From Psychrobacter aquimaris (lineage in GTDB: Bacteria > Pseudomonadota > Gammaproteobacteria > Pseudomonadales > Moraxellaceae), in NCBI RefSeq assembly GCF_016107525.1, contig NZ_JABASR010000001.1, positions 310,001 to 374,000 on the forward strand: 64,000 bases of DNA. The letters are read 5' to 3'. Numbering within the stretch: the stretch's first letter is position 1; the number at the start of each line of letters is the position of its first letter. Position numbers and translations under genes: made by a program. Of this stretch, positions 1 to 7,848 are shown piece by piece. A model generated the notes under the pieces. It was not told the DNA's origin. It saw only the letters and a program-made list of their open reading frames with translations, and searched no databases.

Positions 1-2
1 TG

Positions 3-1031
3 ATTGACCGTTCCGCGTGGGAAGAGGCAGGCGCGATGGGCTTCTTATGTGCATCGATACCAGAGGAATATGGCGGCGGCGGTGGTGACTTTGGTCATGA
101 AGCTGCACTTCTCTATGCGCAGGCGGAGGCCAATCAATCCGGATTCGGTGGCATGGTACATTCAGGTATTGTTGCGCCTTATATTTTCAGTCATGGTACG
201 GAAGCACAGAAACAAGAATGGCTACCTAAGATGGCGACGGGAGAGTATGTCGCCGCGATTGCCATGACGGAACCTGGCACTGGCTCAGACCTGCAGAACA
301 TCAAAACCTATGCAGTAAAAGATGGTGATGATTATATTATTAATGGCTCAAAAACCTTTATCACCAATGGTCAGCATGCCAACCTGATTTTGCTCGCATG
401 CAAAACCGATCGGGAAAAAGGCGCGCAAGGCGTCTCTCTTATCGTGGTAGAAACGGATAAGGTGCAAGGGTTTGAACGTGGTCGTAATCTCGACAAGATT
501 GGTCTGACCTCACAAGATACGTCGGAGTTATTCTTTAGCAATGTCCGTGTATCTCAAAAGAACCTGTTGGGTACAGTAGAGGGCATGGGTTTTATTCAAA
601 TGATGCAAGAGCTGCCACGTGAGCGTCTAATCATTGCCTTAACGGGCGTTGGTGCGATGAAGCTGGCGATTAATTTGACGCTAGATTATGTCAAAGGTCG
701 GGAAGCGTTTGGCAAGCCGATTTGGAAGTTTCAAAATACGCGCTTTAAAATGGCAGAATGCTACGCCGATTATCTCGCGGCCAGCACGATGTGTGATGCT
801 GCTGTCGATGCGATGTTAGAGGGCAAATTGACAGTACCACAGGCGTCTTTGATTAAATATTGGGTGACCCAAAAGCAGTGTGACGTGATCGACGAATGCG
901 TCCAGTTATTTGGCGGTTATGGTTATATGACAGAATACCCAATCGCTCGCCTATATGCTGATGCGCGAGTACAAAAAATCTACGGCGGCACCAATGAAAT
1001 CATGAAAGAGCTGGCGTCGCGCTTTATGTAA
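3..1031 (+). CDS. acyl-CoA dehydrogenase, LCAD-like (5' end outside window)
   Basis: FAD-dependent acyl-CoA dehydrogenase that introduces the trans-2 double bond in beta-oxidation. The reading frame is open to the window edge, so the N-terminus is missing; the first internal ATG (36) is not the true start. Visible signatures are the flavin/substrate motif AMTEPGTGSDL, the C-terminal ACAD signature QLFGGYGYMTEYPIAR, and IYGGTNEIMKELASR. The usual MCAD catalytic Glu in the IYEGT motif is Gly here. The upstream segment MQELPRERLIIA matches the position where LCAD and isovaleryl-CoA dehydrogenase carry their base, so an LCAD/IVD-type active site is inferred. It is the first visible gene of the beta-oxidation operon, 85 bp before the thiolase. 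Confidence 0.93.
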   Translation: MDRSAWEEAGAMGFLCASIPEEYGGGGGDFGHEAALLYAQAEANQSGFGGMVHSGIVAPYIFSHGTEAQKQEWLPKMATGEYVAAIAMTEPGTGSDLQNIKTYAVKDGDDYIINGSKTFITNGQHANLILLACKTDREKGAQGVSLIVVETDKVQGFERGRNLDKIGLTSQDTSELFFSNVRVSQKNLLGTVEGMGFIQMMQELPRERLIIALTGVGAMKLAINLTLDYVKGREAFGKPIWKFQNTRFKMAECYADYLAASTMCDAAVDAMLEGKLTVPQASLIKYWVTQKQCDVIDECVQLFGGYGYMTEYPIARLYADARVQKIYGGTNEIMKELASRFM

Positions 1032-1116
1032 GTGGCTGACTTATTTATTGATTCTAAGAAATCAATTATATGTCTATAACTGTTATTTATTTAAAAAAGA
1101 AAAAAAGGGATTTTTT

Positions 1117-2325
1117 ATGACTGAGACTGCTTACATTTATGATGCTATTCGTACCCCGCGTGGTAAAGGTAAAAAGGATGGCTCTTTGTATCAGGCATCA
1201 CCGATTTGGCTTGCTCGTACCTTATTAAAGGAGATGCAGCAGCGTCATAACTTGGATACCAGTTTGGTCGATGATGTGGTGTTTGGTTGCGTGACGCCCG
1301 TTGGCGAGCAGGGATCTGATATCGCCCGTATAGCCGTCATTGATGCTGGCTGGGCGCAAAGTGTGGCAGGTGTCACTTTATCTCGGTTTTGTGCCTCAGG
1401 TCTGGAGTCTATCAATCTTGCCGCTGCCAAAATTATGTCAGGTATGGAAGATATGGTGGTTGCCGGAGGCGTAGAATCCATGAGCCGTGTACCGATGGGC
1501 TCTGACGGCGGTGCATGGTATATGGACCCGCGGGTTAACGAAGCGACGCATTTTGTTCCGCAAGGCGTTGGCGCAGATACCATAGCGACGCTAAAAGGCT
1601 TTAGTCGCACCGATGTCGATGCGTTTGCTACTGAGTCGCACCGCCGCGCCGCGCATGCTTGGGAGCAGGGCTATTATGATAAATCGGTCGTCCCCGTCAC
1701 TGATATCAACGGTATGACATTGTTGGATAAAGATGAAACCATCCGTCCCAACACTAATATCGAAACCTTAGCTGGTCTCAATCCTTCTTTTATTATGCCG
1801 GGCAAGATGGGCTTTGATAGCGTTATCTTGGACAGATATACCACCATTGAGAAAGTAAATCACGTGCATCATGCAGGTAATTCATCGGGCATCGTCGATG
1901 GTGCGGCAATTTGCTTAGTCGGTAGCGCTGCTGCAGGTCAAAAGGCGGGCTTAAAACCACGTGCCAAAATCACCATGGCTGCAGTCATTGGCTCAGAACC
2001 TGCCATTATGCTGACTGGGCCAACGCCTGCCTGCCAAAAAGCGCTTAATAAAGCAGGTATGCAAGCTTCAGATATAGACCTATGGGAAATCAATGAAGCC
2101 TTTGCTGCCGTACCACTCAATACTGCCGATGACTTGGGCATCTCACTTGATATCGTCAACGTTAATGGCGGCGCTATTGCTATGGGTCATCCACTTGGCG
2201 CAACGGGCGCGATGCTCATGACTACCGTTCTTGACGAGTTAGAACGTCGCGATCTAAAAACCGCGATGATTACGCTCTGTGTCGGGGGCGGTATGGGCAT
2301 TGCCACCATTATTGAGCGCGTATAG
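1117..2325 (+). CDS. acetyl-CoA C-acyltransferase (thiolase)
   Basis: Thiolase that cleaves 3-ketoacyl-CoA to acetyl-CoA and a shortened acyl-CoA. It has 402 residues, the normal size. The nucleophilic Cys lies in [14 protein letters not shown] near residue 90. The catalytic His is in [16 protein letters not shown] and the second Cys in [10 protein letters not shown] near the C-terminus. The start at 1117 ([10 protein letters not shown]) is chosen over an upstream in-frame codon at 1048 because the family begins just before [12 protein letters not shown] and a purine-rich stretch (AAAAAGGGA) precedes the ATG. It sits between the dehydrogenase and the hydratase/HAD gene, consistent with one operon. 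Confidence 0.93.
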   Translation: MTETAYIYDAIRTPRGKGKKDGSLYQASPIWLARTLLKEMQQRHNLDTSLVDDVVFGCVTPVGEQGSDIARIAVIDAGWAQSVAGVTLSRFCASGLESINLAAAKIMSGMEDMVVAGGVESMSRVPMGSDGGAWYMDPRVNEATHFVPQGVGADTIATLKGFSRTDVDAFATESHRRAAHAWEQGYYDKSVVPVTDINGMTLLDKDETIRPNTNIETLAGLNPSFIMPGKMGFDSVILDRYTTIEKVNHVHHAGNSSGIVDGAAICLVGSAAAGQKAGLKPRAKITMAAVIGSEPAIMLTGPTPACQKALNKAGMQASDIDLWEINEAFAAVPLNTADDLGISLDIVNVNGGAIAMGHPLGATGAMLMTTVLDELERRDLKTAMITLCVGGGMGIATIIERV

Positions 2326-2410
2326 TGCTGATAGCGCTAATAGATTTTAGTGATTGTCATTAGTTTCTAGTGACTGATATCGACATAGAATAATATAAAA
2401 AGGACTTAGT

Positions 2411-4582
2411 ATGAGCATGAACAGCGTAGATGTCATCAATGCATTGAACCACTTTTCTGCCGAATCTGATAAGGGCATTATCACAGTTACTATTGATCAA
2501 GCAGATCGCAAAATGAATGTCATCGGCGATGGCTTCACCGATACTTTTGCGGTGATGACTGACAGCTTTATCAACGATGCGTCCGCCAAAGGTTTGATTT
2601 TAACCTCTGGCAAAGAAACCTTTGTCGTCGGTGCCGATATTGACCAGTTGGCTAATATTAAAACTGCTGAACAAGCCTTTGAGCTGGTCGAAGACCTGAA
2701 AGCTAGCTTACGCAAACTAGAGAAATCAGGTAAACCTGTCGTCGCCGCCATGACTGGAACGGCACTTGGCGGTGGTTTAGAGTTGGCATTGGCGTGTCAT
2801 TATCGTATCGCGATTGATGCTCCTAAGACTAAATTGGGTCTACCTGAAGTCAAATTGGGCTTGCTGCCGGGTGGCGGTGGTACTCAGCGTTTGCCACGAT
2901 TGATTGGTATTCAATCGGCATTAGAGCTTATGACCCAAGGTAAAGCGCTGCATCCAACTGCTGCTAAAGATATGGGTTTAATCGATGCCATTGCCACTGA
3001 TAAAGCAGATATGCTCAAGCAGGCGACAGATTGGATTAACGCCAATCCTGATATCCAGCAGCCATGGGATAAAAAAGGCTTTAAAATCCCCGGTGGTGAT
3101 AGTAAACACCCCAACATCGTGCAAGTATTTTCTATCGCGCCTGCCATGTCCAATCAAAAGTCACATGGCAATTATCCAGCCATTACTCATATCATGTCTT
3201 GCGTGTTCGAAGGCTGCTTAGTGGATATTGACACTGGTCTTGAAATTGAGTCGCGTTATTTCGCTGCTTGTGTGCTGTCTGCTGAATCTAGAAATATGAT
3301 TAATACGCTATGGACTCAGCTGAATAGTATTAAAAAAGGTCAGTCGCGTCCAAATGGTTTTGGACGTACAACAATCAAAACCGTTGGTATTCTTGGTGCG
3401 GGCATGATGGGTGCTGGCATCGCTTATGTCTCAGCCAAAGCGGGCATAGAAGTGGTTCTTTTAGATACTACTATTGAAGGTGCTGAAAAAGGCAAAGCAT
3501 ATTCTGCCACCATTTTGGATAAAGCCATTAGCCGTAAGCGCTCCACGGAAGAGAAAAAGCAGGCATTACTCAATCGCATCAAGCCGACAGTGTCTTATGA
3601 TGATTTGGCAGACTGCGATCTGGTTATCGAAGCAGTGTTTGAAAATCGCGACATTAAAGCCAAGTGCACCCAGAAAAGCGAGGCGGTGATTCCTAAAAAT
3701 GCTGTTTATGCGTCTAATACTTCGACACTGCCTATTACTGGTTTGGCAAAAGCCAGCACGCGTCCCAATCAATTTATCGGGCTGCATTTCTTCTCGCCAG
3801 TCGATAAGATGCCGTTGGTTGAGATCATCATGGGCGAGCACACAGATGACGCCACTTTAGCAAAAGCTTTTGATTATGTGCTGCAAATCGGTAAAACCCC
3901 TATCGTCGTTAATGACAGTCGTGGTTTTTATACGTCACGGGTATTTGGCACTTATGTATCAGAAGGCGTCACCATGCTAGGTGAGGGCGTCCATCCACGC
4001 AGTATCGAAGTTGCTGGCATGAAAACGGGCATGCCCATGCCGCCACTGGCGTTGCAAGATGAGGTGTCATTAAGTTTGGCGTTGCACGTGAGCGAACAGC
4101 AGCAGCTGGATATGCAAGCCGAAGGTAAGCCTATTGCTATGCGCCCCTCGTACGAGATACTAAAAACACTGGTCAAAAAGTATGGTCGAGAAGGCAAAAA
4201 GAATGGCAAAGGCTTTTATGAATATACCGATAAGGGCGAAAAATACTTGTGGCCCGAGCTTATAAATTTATATCCAGCAAAAACAGAGCAGCCATCACAG
4301 CAAGATTTAATTGACCGTTTGATGTTTATCCAAGCCAATGAATCTGCTAAATGCTATCAAGAAAACGTCGTGCGCTCTGTCGCTGATACCAATATCGGCT
4401 CCATTTTTGGCTGGGGTTTTGCACCACATCAAGGCGGCACCCTGCAGTTTATCAATGCGATGGGACTAACGACATTCATTGCACGCAGTCGCGAACTCGC
4501 TGCTCAATACGGTGAGCGTTTTGAGCCAGCGCAAATTCTGCTAGACATGGCAGATAAAGGCGAGGTATTTTCTGATGACTGA
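2411..4582 (+). CDS. 3-hydroxyacyl-CoA dehydrogenase / enoyl-CoA hydratase, bifunctional
   Basis: Two-function beta-oxidation enzyme (FadB/FadJ alpha-subunit type, 723 residues). Residues about 15-200 form a crotonase domain with VVGADID, GGGLELALAC and LGLPEVKLGLLPGGGGTQRL, which hold the two catalytic glutamates. About residue 325 starts the NAD-binding fold (GILGAGMMGAGIA), followed by SNTSTLPIT and the catalytic His motif GLHFFSPVDKMPLVEII. The C-terminal HAD domain starts near RGFYTSRVF. An AAAAAGGAC ribosome-binding site precedes the ATG; a second Met two codons on is an alternative start. The stop overlaps the next gene by 8 bp, suggesting translational coupling. Confidence 0.93.
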   Translation: MSMNSVDVINALNHFSAESDKGIITVTIDQADRKMNVIGDGFTDTFAVMTDSFINDASAKGLILTSGKETFVVGADIDQLANIKTAEQAFELVEDLKASLRKLEKSGKPVVAAMTGTALGGGLELALACHYRIAIDAPKTKLGLPEVKLGLLPGGGGTQRLPRLIGIQSALELMTQGKALHPTAAKDMGLIDAIATDKADMLKQATDWINANPDIQQPWDKKGFKIPGGDSKHPNIVQVFSIAPAMSNQKSHGNYPAITHIMSCVFEGCLVDIDTGLEIESRYFAACVLSAESRNMINTLWTQLNSIKKGQSRPNGFGRTTIKTVGILGAGMMGAGIAYVSAKAGIEVVLLDTTIEGAEKGKAYSATILDKAISRKRSTEEKKQALLNRIKPTVSYDDLADCDLVIEAVFENRDIKAKCTQKSEAVIPKNAVYASNTSTLPITGLAKASTRPNQFIGLHFFSPVDKMPLVEIIMGEHTDDATLAKAFDYVLQIGKTPIVVNDSRGFYTSRVFGTYVSEGVTMLGEGVHPRSIEVAGMKTGMPMPPLALQDEVSLSLALHVSEQQQLDMQAEGKPIAMRPSYEILKTLVKKYGREGKKNGKGFYEYTDKGEKYLWPELINLYPAKTEQPSQQDLIDRLMFIQANESAKCYQENVVRSVADTNIGSIFGWGFAPHQGGTLQFINAMGLTTFIARSRELAAQYGERFEPAQILLDMADKGEVFSDD

Positions 4583-5738
4583 GCTGATGACTGATGCTAC
4601 GGTTAATACGAGCACTGGTTTAATAGTGGATTTGATGGCAGATTGCTTACAGGGGCTGCGTGTCGTTGATTTGACTCGTAACTTGCCAGGACCTTTTGCG
4701 ACGCGTTTGCTTGCTGACTTGGGCGCAGACATCATTAAAATTGAACCTAAAAATGGTGATCCTGCTAGAGCATTTGGCGAATTGTTTGCCGCATTAAATC
4801 ATGGTAAAACCACTGAAAATCATGACTTCCGTGATCCCAAAGGCATTGCTGCTATCAAAGCGCATCTCAAAGATGCCGATGTTATGTTAGACAGCTTTCG
4901 CCCTGGTGTCCTAGAAGGCATGGGACTGGATGCCAAAACATTGCATACGATTAATCCAAAGCTAGTCATGCTATCGATCACCGGCTATGGGATAACGGAT
5001 AAGGCATCGAAATCTGAGAGTGGTACTAATCATAAAGGAATTAAGCATAAACAAATAAACCATAAACGAATCAATCATGATTGGGTCAATAAAGCTGGTC
5101 ATGATATTAACTTTATGGCCATGAGCGGTATTTTAGACCAACTAAAAACGGCGAGTGGCGAGCAGGCGATGCCTAACGTTCAGTTTGCAGATTTAGCAGG
5201 TGGCAGTGATACCGCTGTGATTGCATTGCTGGCTGGGGTATTCGCCGCCCAGCGTACAGGAAAAGGTCGTCATATTGTCGTCAGTATGACGCATAGTTTG
5301 TATCAGCATATGGTCATGCCAAAGGCAACGGGCGCACTGGTGAAAAGCTTCTTAGGACAACAACCAGCGCCGCATCATGATTTTTTGGGTGGATTATTGC
5401 CTTGCTATCGACTATACAGAACCTCAGATGCTCGCTATATGGCCGTTGGTTCGCTAGAGCTGAAATTCTGGCAAGGCTTGTGTGAAGTTTTGGATTTGTC
5501 TGCGCTCAAAAATATCCATTGGCAACTTGGTGTGATGCCTAACACCTCTGAAAGCCAAGCGGCGGCTAAGGCGATAAGCGATAAGTTTGCCAGTCAAACG
5601 CTTGAGCATTGGCAACAAGTTTTTGCGCTCGTTGATGTTTGTGTCACCCCTGTGCTTAGCCTCAGTGAAGCAAAAGTACACCCCTTATTTGCCCATCAAG
5701 ATGAGTATGATGCAACATCAGGATGGCAGCAGGTTTAG
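4575..5738 (+). CDS. CaiB/BaiF CoA-transferase family protein, alpha-methylacyl-CoA racemase-like
   Basis: Member of the family III CoA-transferase fold. GHDINFMAMSGIL and QFADLAGGSDTAVIALLAG match the His-Asp and Asp catalytic regions of alpha-methylacyl-CoA racemases, so racemisation of 2-methylacyl-CoAs is the preferred role; CoA transfer is the alternative. The N-terminal GLRVVDLTRNLPGPFATRLLADLGADIIKIE is typical of the fold, quoted here in part as VVDLTRNLPGPFATRLLADL. Residues about 152-171 form an unusual insertion of four pentapeptide repeats (NHKGI-like) just before the HDIN motif. That makes the protein longer (387) than the usual roughly 360. The start overlaps the upstream stop by 8 bp; Met5 is a possible alternative start. 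Confidence 0.85.
   Translation: MTELMTDATVNTSTGLIVDLMADCLQGLRVVDLTRNLPGPFATRLLADLGADIIKIEPKNGDPARAFGELFAALNHGKTTENHDFRDPKGIAAIKAHLKDADVMLDSFRPGVLEGMGLDAKTLHTINPKLVMLSITGYGITDKASKSESGTNHKGIKHKQINHKRINHDWVNKAGHDINFMAMSGILDQLKTASGEQAMPNVQFADLAGGSDTAVIALLAGVFAAQRTGKGRHIVVSMTHSLYQHMVMPKATGALVKSFLGQQPAPHHDFLGGLLPCYRLYRTSDARYMAVGSLELKFWQGLCEVLDLSALKNIHWQLGVMPNTSESQAAAKAISDKFASQTLEHWQQVFALVDVCVTPVLSLSEAKVHPLFAHQDEYDATSGWQQV
5028..5087 (+). repeat. four 15-bp tandem units inside the racemase-like gene
   Basis: Units AATCATAAAGGAATT, AAGCATAAACAAATA, AACCATAAACGAATC and AATCATGATTGGGTC lie head to tail in frame. They encode NHKGI-KHKQI-NHKRI-NHDWV immediately before the conserved HDIN motif. Because the unit is 15 bp, copy changes would keep the frame. 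Confidence 0.85.
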
Positions 5739-5812
5739 TAGTTATATTTGTTATAAAAAACGCTTTAAAAGCATGGAGTCTTTCATAAATGAATTACCAA
5801 GGAAGGTAAATT

Positions 5813-7498
5813 ATGGATCAGTTTTGGACGCAGCATTATCCTAAAGGGGTAAAGGCACAGATAGAGCCGCCGCATAATACAGTGATTGACATGTTTGATG
5901 ACAAATTAACAGAATATGCCAGCCATGAATTTATCACCAACATGGGTGTCACTTATTCTTATGGGCAAGTAGATAGCCTATCATTGGCTATTGCGGCTTG
6001 GATTCAAAGTCTGGGTCTAGAAAAAGGCTCGGTCATAGGCATCATGATGCCCAACATCAACCAGTATTTGCCTATTGTCATAGGGATAATTCGCTCGGGT
6101 ATGGTCGCAACGCTCATCAATCCGCTGTATAGCCCTCGTGAATTGAGACATCAATTGGCTGACTCAGATACCGCTGTACTATTTATTTTAGAACCATTTT
6201 GCAAAACATTAGAGAAAATCATCAAAGACACGCTTGTCAAAACCGTGGTCATCAGCAAGATTGGCGATATGTTAGGGGTAGTGAAAGGTACTCTTGTCAA
6301 TATTGCTGCCAAAACTGTCAAAAAAGCCATTCCCAGTTATCAATTGAAATCCAATTCCCATTATACCGTGACCTGCTATAAAGCAGTCTTAAAACAAGGC
6401 AAAAATTTAAGCTATTCTCGTCCTGTTATTCAAGCGAACGATGTATTGATGTTGCAATATACCGGAGGTACGACAGGTGTTGCCAAAGGTATTTTGATTA
6501 CCAATCGTAATGTTGTGGCCGCCACTTACCAGTTCGTCGAATGGTTCAAGCCAGTCTATGACACCATGTCTGATAGCACCCAAATAAATACCATTGTTGC
6601 TCTACCTCTGTATCATATCTATGCGTTTATCTGCTCAATAGTTGGGTTGAGTATGGGTCAGCATCTCACATTAGTCACCAATCCACGTGATATTGAAGGG
6701 TTTATCAAGATATTGCGCAAGCATCCGTTTCACCTATTACCTGGCGTTAATACTTTGTTCCAAGCACTGCTGATGAACCCTAAGTTTAAGGAGCTAGATT
6801 TTTCGCAATGTAAATTGACCTTAGTCGGTGGTATGGCAGCGACCCCTGAAACTGCTAAGCGCTGGCGTGAAGTCACGGGTCTACCTATCCTCGAAGGCTG
6901 GGGTATGTCTGAGACGCTAGGCGTGGGTACCGCCAATCCATTTAATGGCATGGAATATAGTGGCAATGTAGGGTTACCACTGCCTAGTGTCGATATCAGT
7001 ATCCGTGATGACGATGGAAATATCCTCGCTATCAATGAAATTGGTGAGATGTGCATCAAAGGTGATAACGTCATTACTCATTATCATAATATTGACAGCG
7101 CCACGTTTTTTACCGCTGATGGTTACTTAAAAACAGGTGATATTGCATCTATGAACGAGCAGGGCGCTATCAAAATATATGACCGTAAAAAAGACATGAT
7201 TATCGTCAGTGGTTTCAATGTTTATCCTAACGAAGTAGAAAACATCATTGAGGAGCATCCTAAGGTTGCCGAATGTTCGGTGGTTGGTATCGATGATAAG
7301 TTGCAGGGTCAGTCGGTCAAAGCCTACGTTGTAAAATCTGATGACAGCTTAAATGAGGATGATATTAAAGCGCTGTGCCAAGAAAATCTAGCCGCCTATA
7401 AATGCCCGCGTCATATCGAATTCATAGACGAGTTACCCAAATCAACTGTCGGCAAAATACTGCGTCACAAGCTTAGAAAATTGGCTCATGAAGCGTAA
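5813..7498 (+). CDS. fadD: long-chain fatty acid--CoA ligase (AMP-forming)
   Basis: Activates fatty acids to acyl-CoA with ATP, feeding the operon upstream. It has 561 residues, typical for FadD. Visible adenylate-forming motifs are the P-loop YTGGTTGVAKG (about residue 217), GWGMSETLG, YLKTGDIA, IYDRKKDMIIVSGFNVYP and the C-terminal lysine motif PKSTVGKILRHKL. A strong AAGGAAGG ribosome-binding site precedes the ATG. The gap to the racemase-like gene is 74 bp, so it is probably the last gene of the same operon. A 15-bp-arm hairpin follows. The exact chain-length preference cannot be read from sequence. Confidence 0.92.
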   Translation: MDQFWTQHYPKGVKAQIEPPHNTVIDMFDDKLTEYASHEFITNMGVTYSYGQVDSLSLAIAAWIQSLGLEKGSVIGIMMPNINQYLPIVIGIIRSGMVATLINPLYSPRELRHQLADSDTAVLFILEPFCKTLEKIIKDTLVKTVVISKIGDMLGVVKGTLVNIAAKTVKKAIPSYQLKSNSHYTVTCYKAVLKQGKNLSYSRPVIQANDVLMLQYTGGTTGVAKGILITNRNVVAATYQFVEWFKPVYDTMSDSTQINTIVALPLYHIYAFICSIVGLSMGQHLTLVTNPRDIEGFIKILRKHPFHLLPGVNTLFQALLMNPKFKELDFSQCKLTLVGGMAATPETAKRWREVTGLPILEGWGMSETLGVGTANPFNGMEYSGNVGLPLPSVDISIRDDDGNILAINEIGEMCIKGDNVITHYHNIDSATFFTADGYLKTGDIASMNEQGAIKIYDRKKDMIIVSGFNVYPNEVENIIEEHPKVAECSVVGIDDKLQGQSVKAYVVKSDDSLNEDDIKALCQENLAAYKCPRHIEFIDELPKSTVGKILRHKLRKLAHEA

Positions 7499-7848
7499 CG
7501 ACTACTCAAGAGAAACATTGCATGACTATAGCATGACCATCATCAGTCGCAATAATTAGTCACCAATAACCATGATTCATACCAACATTCAATGAGAGTA
7601 AAAAGTCTTGATGCAATTTAGTACCCAATCAACAACGCTCACGGTTAGTTTATACCGTCTGAAAATGCAAATGATTGATTACCAGATATTTCCGTAAGGC
7701 CTCATTTAATGGTATTAAATGAGGCCTTAATTGTGTCTATACGACTAAGCTGATTAGAATACGCTGGATTAATGACTGAAAATAACTGTGCTAAAATTCC
7801 AACGCGTACCTAAATTATAAAGTATTAATACTGAAAAATTAACAAATT
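7499..7848. other. intergenic region between convergent fadD and yadA-like gene
   Basis: No coding potential is apparent in these 350 bases. The only recognisable structure is the perfect hairpin at 7696-7728, listed separately. Confidence 0.7.
7696..7728. terminator. bidirectional hairpin terminator candidate
   Basis: Perfect 15-bp inverted repeat: AAGGCCTCATTTAAT, a 3-nt loop (GGT), then the exact reverse complement. It lies between the convergent fadD and yadA-like genes, so it could serve both strands. Only a short AT-rich tail follows on either side, not a long T tract. Confidence 0.65.
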
